From NCBI GenBank assembly GCA_964017065.1, contig OZ024784.1:2540598-2604597 (forward strand): DNA of 64,000 nucleotides. Reading direction: 5' to 3'. The first letter of the stretch is position 1. The number at the start of each line of letters is the position of its first letter. The translations under genes and the position numbers were made by a program. Origin of the DNA: Haliclona indistincta. Taxonomy: Eukaryota; Porifera; Demospongiae; Haplosclerida; Chalinidae. Below, in pieces: positions 1-13,490 of the stretch. The notes beneath the pieces are model-generated. The model was not told the origin of the DNA and did not search any database. It saw only the letters and a program-made list of their open reading frames with translations.

Positions 1-3000
1 GTACAACAACCAGTAGATTGTTTGCTATTGTTGATTGCCCACTAGTTGGGGGACTGGTGTCGTGATGTACGACAACCAGTAGATTGTTTGCTATTGTTGA
101 TTGCCCACTAGTTGGGGGACTGGTGTCGTGATATCGACAACATGTGGATTGTTTGCTATTGTTGATTGCCCACTAGTTGGGGGACTGGTGTCGTGATGTA
201 CGACAACATGTGGATTGTTTGCTATTGTTGATTGCCCACTAGTTGGAGGACTGGTGTCGTGATATACGATTGTTTACACAACATGTGGATTGTTTGCTAT
301 TGTTGATTGCCCACTAGTTGGGGGACTGGTGTCGTGATGTACGACAACCAGTAGATTGTTTGCTATTGTTGATTGCCCACTAGTTGGGGGACTGGTGTCG
401 TGATGTACGACAACCAGTAGATTGTTTGCTATTGTTGATTGCCCACTAGTTGGGGGACTGGTGTCGTGATATCGACAACATGTGGATTGTTTGCTATTGT
501 TGATTGCCCACTAGTTGGGGGACTGGTGTCGTGATATACGATTGTTTACACAACATGTGGATTGTTTGCTATTGTTGATTGCCCACTAGTTGGGGGACTG
601 GTGTCGTGATATACGATTGTTTACACAACATGTGGATTGTTTGCTATTGTTGATTGCCCACTAGTTGGGGGACTGGTGTCGTGATGTACGACAACCAGTA
701 GATTGTTTGCTATTGTTGATTGCCCACTAGTTGGGGGACTGGTGTCGTGATATCGACAACATGTGGATTGTTTGCTATTGTTGATTGCCCACTAGTTGGG
801 GGACTGGTGTCGTGATATACGATTGTTTACACAACATGTGGATTGTTTGCTATTGTTGATTGCCCACTAGTTGGGGGACTGGTGTCGTGATATCGACAAC
901 ATGTGGATTGTTTGCTATTGTTGATTGCCCACTAGTTGGGGGACTGGTGTCGTGATGTACGACAACATGTGGATTGTTTGCTATTGTTGATTGCCCACTA
1001 GTTGGGGGACTGGTGTCGTGATGTACGACAACATGTGGATTGTTTGCTATTGTTGATTGCCCACTAGTTGGGGGACTGGTGTCGTGATGTACGACAACAT
1101 GTGGATTGTTTGCTATTGTTGATTGCCCACTAGTTGGGGGACTGGTGTCGTGATGTATGACAACATGTGGATTGTTTGCTATTGTTGATTGCCCACTAGT
1201 TGGAGGACTGGTGTCGTGATATACGATTGTTTACACAACATGTGGATTGTTTGCTATTGTTGATTGCCCACTAGTTGGAGGACTGGTGTCGTGATATACG
1301 ATTGTTTACACAACATGTGGATTGTTTGCTATTGTTGATTGCCCACTATTTGGGGGACTGGTGTCGTGATGTACGACAACCAGTAGATTGTTTGCTATTG
1401 TTGATTGCCCACTAGTTGGGGGACTGGTGTCGTGATGTACGACAACATGTGGATTGTTTGCTATTGTTGATTGCCCACTATTTGGGGGACTGGTGTCGTG
1501 ATGTACGACAACCAGTAGATTGTTTGCTATTGTTGATTGCCCACTAGTTGGGGGACTGGTGTCGTGATGTACGACAACATGTGGATTGTTTGCTATTGTT
1601 GATTGCCCACTAGTTGAGGGACTGGTGTCGTGATGTACGACAACATGTGGATTGTTTGCTATTGTTGATTGCCCACTAGTTGGGGGACTGGTGTCGTGAT
1701 ATACGATTGTTTACACAACATGTGGATTGTTTGCTATTGTTGATTGCCCACTAGTTGGGGGACTGGTGTCGTGATGTACGACAACCAGTAGATTGTTTGC
1801 TATTGTTGATTGCCCACTAGTTGAGGGACTGGTGTCGTGATGTACGACAACATGTGGATTGTTTGCTATTGTTGATTGCCCACTAGTTGGGGGACTGGTG
1901 TCGTGATATACGATTGTTTACACAACATGTGGATTGTTTGCTATTGTTGATTGCCCACTAGTTGGGGGACTGGTGTCGTGATGTACGACAACCAGTAGAT
2001 TGTTTGCTATTGTTGATTGCCCACTAGTTGGGGGACTGGTGTCGTGATGTACGACAACATGTGGATTGTTTGCTATTGTTGATTGCCCACTAGTTGGGGG
2101 ACTGGTGTCGTGATATCGACAACATGTGGATTGTTTGCTATTGTTGATTGCCCACTAGTTGGGGGACTGGTGTCGTGATGTACGACAACATGTGGATTGT
2201 TTGCTATTGTTGATTGCCCACTAGTTGGAGGACTGGTGTCGTGATATACGATTGTTTACACAACATGTGGATTGTTTGCTATTGTTGATTGCCCACTAGT
2301 TGGGGGACTGGTGTCGTGATGTACGACAACCAGTAGATTGTTTGCTATTGTTGATTGCCCACTAGTTGGGGGACTGGTGTCGTGATGTACGACAACCAGT
2401 AGATTGTTTGCTATTGTTGATTGCCCACTAGTTGGGGGACTGGTGTCGTGATATCGACAACATGTGGATTGTTTGCTATTGTTGATTGCCCACTAGTTGG
2501 GGGACTGGTGTCGTGATATACGATTGTTTACACAACATGTGGATTGTTTGCTATTGTTGATTGCCCACTAGTTGGGGGACTGGTGTCGTGATGTACGACA
2601 ACATGTGGATTGTTTGCTATTGTTGATTGCCCACTAGTTGGGGGACTGGTGTCGTGATGTATGACAACATGTGGATTGTTTGCTATTGTTGATTGCCCAC
2701 TAGTTGGAGGACTGGTGTCGTGATATACGATTGTTTACACAACATGTGGATTGTTTGCTATTGTTGATTGCCCACTAGTTGGGGGACTGGTGTCGTGATG
2801 TACGACAACCAGTAGATTGTTTGCTATTGTTGATTGCCCACTAGTTGGGGGACTGGTGTCGTGATGTACGACAACCAGTAGATTGTTTGCTATTGTTGAT
2901 TGCCCACTAGTTGGGGGACTGGTGTCGTGATATCGACAACATGTGGATTGTTTGCTATTGTTGATTGCCCACTAGTTGGGGGACTGGTGTCGTGATATAC

Positions 3001-4430
3001 GATTGTTTACACAACATGTGGATTGTTTGCTATTGTTGATTGCCCACTAGTTGGGGGACTGGTGTCGTGATATACGATTGTTTACACAACATGTGGATTG
3101 TTTGCTATTGTTGATTGCCCACTAGTTGGGGGACTGGTGTCGTGATGTACGACAACCAGTAGATTGTTTGCTATTGTTGATTGCCCACTAGTTGGGGGAC
3201 TGGTGTCGTGATATCGACAACATGTGGATTGTTTGCTATTGTTGATTGCCCACTAGTTGGGGGACTGGTGTCGTGATATACGATTGTTTACACAACATGT
3301 GGATTGTTTGCTATTGTTGATTGCCCACTAGTTGGGGGACTGGTGTCGTGATATCGACAACATGTGGATTGTTTGCTATTGTTGATTGCCCACTAGTTGG
3401 GGGACTGGTGTCGTGATGTACGACAACATGTGGATTGTTTGCTATTGTTGATTGCCCACTAGTTGGGGGACTGGTGTCGTGATGTACGACAACATGTGGA
3501 TTGTTTGCTATTGTTGATTGCCCACTAGTTGGGGGACTGGTGTCGTGATGTATGACAACATGTGGATTGTTTGCTATTGTTGATTGCCCACTAGTTGGAG
3601 GACTGGTGTCGTGATATACGATTGTTTACACAACATGTGGATTGTTTGCTATTGTTGATTGCCCACTAGTTGGAGGACTGGTGTCGTGATATACGATTGT
3701 TTACACAACATGTGGATTGTTTGCTATTGTTGATTGCCCACTAGTTGGGGGACTGGTGTCGTGATGTACGACAACCAGTAGATTGTTTGCTATTGTTGAT
3801 TGCCCACTAGTTGGGGGACTGGTGTCGTGATGTACGACAACCAGTAGATTGTTTGCTATTGTTGATTGCCCACTAGTTGAGGGACTGGTGTCGTGATGTA
3901 CGACAACATGTGGATTGTTTGCTATTGTTGATTGCCCACTAGTTGGGGGACTGGTGTCGTGATATACGATTGTTTACACAACATGTGGATTGTTTGCTAT
4001 TGTTGATTGCCCACTAGTTGGGGGACTGGTGTCGTGATGTACGACAACCAGTAGATTGTTTGCTATTGTTGATTGCCCACTAGTTGGGGGACTGGTGTCG
4101 TGATGTACGACAACATGTGGATTGTTTGCTATTGTTGATTGCCCACTAGTTGGGGGACTGGTGTCGTGATATCGACAACATGTGGATTGTTTGCTATTGT
4201 TGATTGCCCACTAGTTGGGGGACTGGTGTCGTGATGTACGACAACATGTGGATTGTTTGCTATTGTTGATTGCCCACTAGTTGGGGGACTGGTGTCGTGA
4301 TGTACGACAACATGTGGATTGTTTGCTATTGTTGATTGCCCACTAGTTGGGGGACTGGTGTCGTGATGTACGACAACATGTGGATTGTTTGCTATTGTTG
4401 ATTGCCCACTAGTTGGGGGACTGGTGTCGT
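1..4430. repeat. Satellite array with 65/66/75-bp units
   Basis: About 65 head-to-tail copies of a roughly 50-bp core (starting attgtttgctattgttgatt and ending ggactggtgtcgtgat) are joined by one of four linkers of 16, 16, 15 or 25 bp. This gives 66-, 65- and 75-bp units. The core holds a quasi-palindrome, cccactagttggg. Unit types follow a non-random order, and a run of the same types starting near 264 recurs near 2725. The array runs off the left edge and ends sharply near 4430. No open frame or gene signal is visible. The function is unknown; it could be pericentromeric, subtelomeric or dispersed satellite. Confidence 0.97.
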
Positions 4431-5057
4431 GTTATAATTTATTATGAGAGAGAGAGAGTGGTCTTATGATAAACGTAGGTGTGGCCTGTAGCAGGCTACC
4501 CATCACGTACCTGAACAGCACTCTCCATTGCCCAGGGTGCAGTGCTGGTAGGCGTCCATCATAAGATGAGGAGAGAGCATGACAGCGCTCATCCTCAGCA
4601 ATGGGGAACAGTGATGCTAGGCGTGGTGCATGTCAGAGGTGACATGTCATTGTATTATATAACATAGTAGTGAGGTATATATCCAGTATATGGAACCCGA
4701 GGGTTCCATATACTGGATATATACCGCACTACTATGCTATATGAGATATATTTCAAATTGCTGATGTTATTCCTTATGCGCATTGTTGCCGCCTCTGTCA
4801 CTAACATGTCACCTCTGACACGTTAGTGACCTGTATCCCTTGGGTTGGGTCTGGCGTGCGAGACTAAGTTTTTAGAGTGTTGAATTCATTGGTCAATTTG
4901 CAAATTACAAGGAATTATAATAATAACAAACTTAAAAGCAGACTACATTAAGAGTTGAATGATAAATAAAACAATAAAATTAATTTGCTGAGCAAACAGA
5001 AGCAGGTTCTAGCTTCTGTATAATAATAATAATCTGAAGAAGCACGTTATAATACAC
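4431..5057. other. Intergenic region downstream of BRD4
   Basis: This stretch between the satellite and the BRD4 stop codon is AT-rich and holds a short (GA)n tract near 4445 and the inverted-repeat element at 4613-4838. BRD4 3' UTR sequence should lie at about 4900-5057. No other coding signal was found. Confidence 0.6.
4613..4838. mobile_element. Inverted-repeat (MITE-like) element with strong hairpin
   Basis: A near-perfect hairpin with arms of about 40 bp lies at 4660-4700 and 4703-4742; gggttccatatactggat on the right arm is the complement of the left. It is flanked by outer inverted copies of tgtcagaggtgacatg (near 4632) and catgtcacctctgaca (near 4804). The nested symmetry suggests a small non-autonomous DNA element. 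No clear target-site duplication was found. Confidence 0.6.
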
Positions 5058-6533
5058 TTAGTACATTGACATCTCAAACTGGCTCATTAGATCATTCTGG
5101 CTCATCATGTCAATCTTAGGTTTCATCTGGAAAAAAAGTGATGAAAAAATTCACCCATAAACCTATCTTACCATCTCTCGTTCTCTGCGAGCTTGTTCTC
5201 GCAGCTTCTCTCTCTCGGCAGCATCCAGCGCAATGGATGAAGAATTATTATCTACAACGTCATTATTGTCTTCAGACACTGGAGTGCTCTCTTTAGATCT
5301 AATAGCAAACAAGCAATGATACAATCTCACAAGCTAGGTCACTCACTTGGCTACAGCCTCCTCTCGTCGTTGTTGTTGCTGTTGTTTTTTAATTTCTTGT
5401 TCTTTAGCAATACGCTCCTAAGAGAACAAGAATTAACACGTGCGCTTGTAACACTGAAAAACTACCTTTTCAGCATTTTCTAGAGCTCGTTTACGAAATT
5501 GTTCAAAACTGCTATTAGCTGAAGGAATGTTTGGTCGTTTAGCTGGAGTAGGTGTGAATTCAGCAGAGAAGTCGCTTTGTGAGTGAGTGGGAGTGATTGG
5601 ATTTGCAGGAAGGATAGCAGATGCTGGCTTAGTCGTGGGAGGCGAAGAGGCTTTCCGACCTATAAGCAACAAAATAATTATTAGTAATTGTATGCACATC
5701 ACACATAACCTACCAATGATAGAAGCAGCTGAAGTGGGCAAGGATCGACCAATAGGCTGCATGAAACAAAGATACATACAATGTAAGCACTAATTCATTG
5801 AGCAATGCAGTACATGAGGTTCAGACTACTGTACCACTACATCGAGTGCTCTAGCAAACCTTGGCAGTGGCTGGTTTAGTTTTATTGGGCTTCACTGATT
5901 TTTTAGAAGTACGAGAATCTGTGGAAAGAGTAATAAAACGAAAAAGAGCAGATGGCAGCACCTTCATCACTGCTGGAACTAGTGCTGGATCCCGAGCCAG
6001 CAGAGCTGCTATCATCACTATCATCATCAGAGCTACTGCTGCTGGCGCTCAGTCTAGAGGGAGCCACACCAGCTGCAAGACCAGCAACAGCTCCTGCACA
6101 ACAAGAACCCTAGCACACACTGTAGTTTATCACTAACCTTTACTTGCAGTTGGTGTCTTTGGCTTAGAGCCACTACCAAGTTTACCACTGACATCCTGCA
6201 CAACAATAATATGACAAGTACTTATACCGCACACACATACCTGCAGTCTCTTCTCCAACTCAGCACGTTTTCTAGCTGCGATCATTGGGTTTTTTGATTT
6301 TTGAACTAAACAAAGCACGATGGGTTACAGCTACATACAAGTACAGAAATGGTTTCTTACCAGAGGTACGTTTCTGTCTTTTGAGCACAGTGTTCACATA
6401 CTGCTCCAGCTCATGAAGTGTCGATGGCTTCAGAGTCTCAAAGTCGATCTCAATCTCATCAGGACGGCTGTCCTTGAGAGCCGGCTCTCTCATCTGTATG
6501 ATATGCACCACTCTACCCAACTTGTCTCCTGCG

Positions 6534-6612
<79 letters not shown>

Positions 6613-9459
6613 CTGTCACTATGATCTGAGAGACTATGTGAAGTAACTACCTGGTAGTTTATTGATGTCCAGGCTTAGTTGTCTCTTCTGATCGTATGAC
6701 ATTGGTTTGATCTCTTCTTCATCACTACTGGGCTGCCATGTCATAGAATGCTTCTTCTTGATCCTGTCGACAGAAATAATTACGTCACAGTGGTCACTCA
6801 CACACACTTACTTTTGAGGAGGCACAGCTGGTCTTTTAGCTGGTGGAACGGGAGCAGAAGGAGGGACATGTTGAAGTTGCTTTGTTACTGGAATGCTAGG
6901 CTTCTTGGAGGATTTGTCTTTCTTTTTCTTCAACATTGGTAAGGAAGGAATGGAAATGTTTGCATCAAGCACGGCCCCTTTCTTGGTAAGGGCAGCTAGT
7001 TGTTTGGAAACCATCATAACCTGGTGAAGAAAAGAGGAAAGCTAATGGAAAGAACCATTCAAGGATATTACCTGTTGCTGTAGTTTGCTCAATTGAACAG
7101 CTCGCTCTGACTCACTCTCCTCCTCCTCCTCATTCTCGTCCTCTTCTTCCTCCTCGTCCTCTGACTCACTCTCCTCCGAGGAATCATCAGAAGCACCAAT
7201 CTGCATTTTAGGAGCTGACTTCTTGGGAGCAGAGGGAGCCAAGTCGGGCAGACGTGCAAACTTCATTTCAAACACCTCCTGTGCAGCACACAATAGTGAG
7301 GTTACTGAAGGGTCAAGACGGTTACCTGTAGTTTTCGACACATCTTGACCACATCATGCTCTGGTGGATTATACTTGTAACAATTAGTGAAAATGAGTCT
7401 CATGTCTGCTGCAAAATCAAGTCCATTACTGTACTCTCTGTTTTCAAGCTTTTGCTAAATAGAATTGAAACATAACTTAATTCAAGGTCTTGATTATATT
7501 TTGCTCACCTTTATAGTACCAAGATCCATTGGTGTCTTAATGATATCATGATAATCATTCAGTCCAAGAGCCTTGGCATCAACAGGTTTGAGGAATGGCC
7601 AAGAATAGGGCATGTGCTTCTTAGCAAAGAGCTCCCTAATTACATTCTGACAAAACCGTAGCTGATTAGACAGTGGAGTCTTTCTGCCCTGTAAAGACAA
7701 TGATCAGTGTATTATGACACAAGTAACTTATGATATCAATGGGCAATCACTCACTCTGCCATCTATATTCTGCTCTCCAGGTAGGTCAAGCTTAGGCCTT
7801 TTTACTTGTCGAGAAGACTCTCTTCTTTGCAGATTTGTAGCTGAGTGAAGCACAACTCCTCCATTGGGACCAGGCTGGCCAGTGGTAGGTGTAGTAGTGT
7901 CCGCTTGCCGCTTTACACCCTTTGAAGGAGAGCAGACAGGAAGAGGGTAAATCCAATTCACTTTATTGGATATAATTATATTCTTCAATATTATTACCAG
8001 AACTTATTTATACAGTTTAACGTCACTACCATACCACACCACACTAGATAACAGCCTTCATCAACACAGTCACTCACTTTTAAAGGAGCCAATCCTCCTC
8101 CAGGTAGCGAGTTGAACCCAGGAGCAGCTGGTAAGCCAGCAGGGGAGCCCACTATAGTACCCGGTACAGCATTAGTGCCGGGTACAGCATTAGTGCCGGG
8201 TACAGGCAACATAGACACTGTGGACTGTGCAGCTATACATAGATCATAATCAACAGTAACCATTAATAGAGAACATGTTGATCACCTGCTGCCTTTGGTT
8301 TCCTGCCCCTAACACCACCAGCAGGCTTTTTACCCTTCTGTCCTGGTGTAATCTCATACTCCTGTGAGAACAAACAAGAGTGGAATGAAGGAGACGTGTT
8401 ATGTAATATCATACTTCACGAGGTAAAGCTAGTAATTTCTGTTCAAATACTTTTTCAACAGCTTGCGCCATCATTACCACATCCTAGAGGAAGAAAAATA
8501 AATTATTCTAGATAATTTTACACTCACATCAGTGGGTTTATTGTAGGTACAACAGTTTTGAAACATTGTACGAAAGTCATCGATGCATTCTTGACAACAC
8601 GTGTACTGATTCTGGTCTAATTTTCTCTTGATTGTTCCTAGATCCATCGGTCGTTTGATTACTGTAAAATAGTCCTTAGCGAGGAAGGAGAATTGGTTAC
8701 AGTGTAAAGAGAAAGAGAGAAATTCTCACAGGTATATTGAGAGCAACTGGGTCGACTGGTTTGTGGAAAGGCCATGAGAAGTGATGTCTAAAGCAACATC
8801 TAGTGACAGTCTTCATATATTGTAGTTGATTAGTGAGGCGGCCTCCTTTGGTGACTGGTGCATGAGCCATGTTCTAGAGAGAAGAGCAACTTCGCTCTGC
8901 ATGCACACACCAATACACCAACCTGTAGATCTAAAACTTTGCTTGGGGTCGGCGTTCTTCTTACCTTCTTCCCAAGATGGCTACCAGCAGGTGCCACTGT
9001 GGTAGAAGAGGCAGTTGTAGTAACAGCAGTGGTAAAGGCAGTAGGAGTAGCAGTGATTGAACCAGAACCAGTGATTATACCATGGGCCAGTGAAACAGCA
9101 CTGGGATTACAAGTTGACATACCCTCAGTTTTCACAAGCATTGGGCTTATTGTAGACATTGTGACAGCAGCAGCAGCACCTCCAATAATGTTCTGTGAGG
9201 AGGATCTCTTTATACTTGATGCAACAGTTGGTGTAGACATAATCTTTGCAGAGGCAGTGGTGGGTGTGACTGGTCCAACATCACCGGCAATGTGTGCTGG
9301 TAGACCAGTGAGGAGAGAGATGTTGGGTGAGCTTGTAGTGGCAAGAGACTGTACATTGACGACACCTCCAGACTTAACACTCAGCAATGAGGAGGAAGAT
9401 TGGTGAACAACATTGACTTTATCGGAGAAGACAGTGGCTCCTTGATGAGTTGAGTCCAT
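5058..9459 (-). CDS. BRD4: BET bromodomain protein, BRD4-type (22 coding exons)
   Basis: A BET-family reader binds acetylated histones and recruits P-TEFb to release paused RNA polymerase II (family knowledge). The coding exons sum to 3075 nt (1024 aa). In order they encode: a Ser/Thr-rich N-terminus (8965-9459); bromodomain 1 (8730-8873, 8528-8674, 8415-8483) with [10 protein letters not shown] and the acetyl-lysine-binding Asn in YNKP; a basic/Pro linker with three VPGTNA-type repeats near 8160-8210; bromodomain 2 (7509-7688, 7326-7454) with [10 protein letters not shown]; an acidic Glu/Ser tract (7072-7278); the extraterminal domain (6651-6763, 6361-6528) containing GRVVHIIQ and [13 protein letters not shown]; a Ser-rich tract; [16 protein letters not shown] (5466-5659); a charged coiled segment; and a last exon ending [14 protein letters not shown]. 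That tail resembles the P-TEFb-interacting end of long BRD4/BRDT and argues against BRD2/BRD3. The start is the first Met of the leading exon; a 5' UTR intron ending near 9470 is possible. Confidence 0.95.
6529..6650 (-). repeat. Compound TG/TC microsatellite inside BRD4 intron
   Basis: This 122-bp intron interrupts the ET-domain coding sequence. On the coding strand it is mostly (TC)n, (TG)n and (GC)n running straight into the acceptor AG, so the microsatellite takes the place of the polypyrimidine tract. Length change here could alter splicing (inference). Confidence 0.85.
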
Positions 9460-10182
9460 GGCAAAAAGTTCCTAAGGCAGACGTGATTATTGATCAGCTA
9501 CACAGTGGTTCACACACTAGCTTAGATCAGTCAAAAAACTCACAACATGGAACACAGACACTTTCAGTGCTAATTAGTCAAATTATACTACAGAGATCAT
9601 GCAAAACGCCACGTCTGATCTATTCAGGGGCAAAGGTGAAGTCAAAGGGTCCTCGAGGGAAACCACGCGATGAACAGAAAGAGAAAGCACAAACCACAGT
9701 CTCGTCGAGAGAGAGAATAATGTAACTAGGCATTTTTGGTCTATCTCAGTCAGAATAATTAATAATTATACGTTACATTTATGTTCTATGAGCAAACAAC
9801 GTTTTGACTAACACAAACAAAGAGTATAAAACGCTAGAAGCAAGAGTAGAAGGCTTTAAAGTCGAACAGGAAGAGGCCATTTTGACACCTTACATCACTG
9901 ACCACCACACACAAACACAGACAAGCACAGGCACTACTACTGTCCTACCGATCTGAACTGGGACCGGCGCTCGATCCGTCAGATTCGACCAGGGTGTTCC
10001 CTAGACACGCGCTCAATCCTTTCCTTTGATAGGACGCGGTGTGCAGGCTGCTTCTAGCGTTCCGGACGATGCCCACTCTATGACGTCAGCGTCTTACCGC
10101 GTTGTGCCCACGTGATGTTACATCACGTGAGGTTCTTACCGGAATTTTAGTAGTTTGTCCAAAGTAATATCAAACAGTAAGC
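9460..10182. promoter_or_regulatory. Shared BRD4/INTS11 upstream region
   Basis: 723 bp separate the two divergent start codons. The stretch near 9960-10140 is richer in CpG than its surroundings and contains tgacgtca-like and cacgtg motifs, for example at 10080-10135. A possible BRD4 5' UTR acceptor lies at about 9470. Individual transcription start sites cannot be placed. Confidence 0.6.
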
Positions 10183-12303
10183 ATGTCTGAAATTAGAGTT
10201 GTTCCCTTGGGTAAGTATAATTCTTTCAGACTACTGCCGTAATTGCAACGTTCTTTTCCTTACAGGTGCTGGGCAAGGTAAACTATTATTGAAAGCATTA
10301 GTTCATTTTTATTACTTCATTTAGATGTGGGTCGAAGCTGCATACTTGTGTCAATGGGTGGTAAAAATATAATGTTTGACTGTGGGATGCACATGGGATT
10401 CAGTGATGAGGTACATGAGTGGTTTTGTATGACCTGCATTAATGATGTGTGCAATTTTAGCGAAAATTTCCAGATTTTTCATACATCACCGATACTGGTC
10501 GACCATTGAATGAATACATTGACTGTGTCATCATTAGGTATGCATAGTTTGTGACACTGCCTGCTAGTTGATTCCTCTTCCAGTCATTTTCATTTGGACC
10601 ACTGTGGTGCACTGCCATATTTCACAGAGATGTGTGGTTACCATGGTCCCATCTATATGACTCATCCAACTAAAGCTATCTGTCCAATTCTACTGGAAGA
10701 TTTTAGAAAGATTTCAGTCGAGAAACGAGGAGAAAGCCACTTCTTCACATCTCACATGATCAAGGAGTGTATGAAGAAAGTAATTACAGTTAATCTTCAC
10801 CAGACTGTTAAGGTTTGTTTCTCATTTTGTGTGTTTCGCATCATTATCCAATCTCCCAGGTAGATAATGATCTTGAGCTCAAAGCATACTATGCTGGTCA
10901 CGTTCTGGGTGCAGCCATGTTTTATGTTAAAGTGGGACACCAGTCAGTGGTATACACGGTGAGATATAATGAATGCAGTCTAGTTGATTTTACAGTTTCT
11001 CCTTTAGGGTGATTACAACATGACTCCTGACAGACATCTCGGGTGAGTGACAATGCTCACATTTTTTGGCTATTATTTCTGTTACAACAGATCCGCGTGG
11101 ATTGATAGATGTAAGCCGGATCTGCTTATCACTGAGTCAACCTATGCTACTACTATACGTGATTCCAAGAGGTTAAAACTCTATGCAATTTTGACTAAAA
11201 TCAGTTTTACTCCATGCAGATGCAGAGAAAGAGACTTTTTGAAGAAAGTGCACGAGTGTTTAGAGAGAGATGGAAAGGTCAGTTGGGTGATTGGTACTAA
11301 GAGATGATATGTGTGTGTATTCAAGGTTCTTATACCAGTGTTTGCGCTGGGTAGAGCTCAAGAGCTGTGTATTCTACTGGAGTCTTATTGGTCAGTTCGA
11401 ATAACTCAATGTAGGAAAATTTATTAGCTGATAATTTAGGGATCGAATGAATTTGAAATACCCGATATTTTTTTCAACTGGACTAACTGAAAAGGCAAAT
11501 GAAAACCAATTCTTGACTTCACTAACCTTCCTCCCATAACTATAGGCTAACCATTATTATAAGCTGTTCATCTCTTGGACTAACCAAAAAATCAAAAAGA
11601 CCTTTGTGCAACGAAACATGTTTGACTTCAAGCACATAAAGGTGACCTGACACCATTCTTGCCTCTAATGCTTCTCCACTAGGCATTTGATAGATCATAC
11701 ATTGAGCAACCAGGGCCGATGGTGGTGTTTGCCACACCTGGTATGCTCCATGCTGGACTCTCACTACAAATATTCAAGAAATGGGCTGAAGATGAGAAAA
11801 ACATGGTATAACGTGTGTTTTAGTCGGCATTGTTTTACTTACTCTTCAGCTGATAATGCCTGGATATTGTGTGGCCGGCACTATTGGCGCTAAAGTGTTA
11901 TCTGGTATGAAAAAAATTGAGATTGACAAGAAACTAGTAAGTGAACTGCAGCAAATATCAGTGTCAACTAGCAATGATGCTATTGATAGGTCAGTGTGAA
12001 GCTATCGGTGCAATACATGTCCTTCAGGTATGTTGCTGTATCCGTATCTGTATTATAATGTGCAATCTCTATTAGTGCTCACGCTGATGCGAAGGGCATC
12101 ATGCAGTTACTACGACAGGTTAGTTAGTGTGTGAAATTTACTGGTAGTAAGTTGCTTCTGTCCTTCAAAGGCCGAGCCACTCAATGTGATGCTGGTCCAT
12201 GGTGAAGCTGCTAAAATGGAATTCTTAAAACAGAAAATTCATCAGGAATTTGGTAATGAAATTCATTATGCCTCGGTGGGCGGAGCCACGAGGCATACAG
12301 TAG

Positions 12304-12383
<80 letters not shown>

Positions 12384-13430
12384 CTAAGGCTTACTCTGGT
12401 GTTGCAAAGGCTTTTGGTCTGTCTGTGAGTGTTCAAAAAACTAAATTCGTGGTTGTTGGTAAAGGAGTGTCTGGAGAGGATCAATTGCCCCTTTCGCTAG
12501 GTGATGGTGATGTCATTGAGAGAGTCTCTAGTTTCCCTTATTTGGGGTCGTTGATGGCAGAGAATGGCAGAGTGCATGATGAGGTCGATAGGAGAATCGC
12601 AGGAGCCTCGAGAGCTTTTGGTGCCTTGCGACGAGCTGTGTTTAAAGATTACAACCTATCTATTTCCACTAAGAGGGCGGTGTATCGAGCTTGTGTGCTG
12701 TCGGTGTTGCTGTATGGCAGTGAATGTTGGGTACCCCTTAAGAGGGATGTGAAAAAGCTTAACAGTTTCCATCATAGGTGCATCAGAGTAATCCTTGGTA
12801 TCACTAATCAGAAGCAGTGGACAGAGCACATCTCTTCAGCGACGGTTAGAGAGTGGTGGGGGGATGTTGAGTCGATTGGAGTTAAGCTAATGAGAAGACG
12901 GCTAGAATGGCTTGGACACCTTGCTAGGATGCCACAACATCGTTTGCCAAAGCTGTGCTTGTTTGGTTGGCTGCCTGCAACTCGACCTCTCAGTGGCCCA
13001 AGAAGAAGGTGGAGAGATCTAGTCAAGAGTGATATGAAAGCGGTGGGCCTTGGTGATAAGGATTGGTTTAGCGCTGCTCAAGACAGAGATGGTTGGAGGG
13101 GTACGTGGCAGCAGTCACTCACCAACATACAAGCAGCACAAGACCAACTCAGAAGGGCATCAACTCAGAAGAATGTACACTGTGAAGTGTGTCAGCGATC
13201 CTTCACCAGAGAGAGCGACAAGGCTAGGCATAAGTGCCTAAAAGAGCGGAGTAAGCCAATCCACGAGCAGGCAGGTGCTGTACAATGTGTGACATGTGAC
13301 AAATGGTTCAGAAGCAGAGGTGGTCTGACTGTGCATCGTTGTCGTGCAGGCTCCACATAGCAATCTATCGTTCATTCCTCTCATTCGAGGGGACGCGTGA
13401 CCCATACGGGTAGCGTTTATTCAAGGTCAA

Positions 13431-13490
<60 letters not shown>

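Noticed and set aside
8858..9406. 182-codon + strand ORF opposite BRD4 exon 1
   Set aside because: It is the antisense shadow of the low-complexity Ser/Thr-rich first exon. It has no splice or family support.
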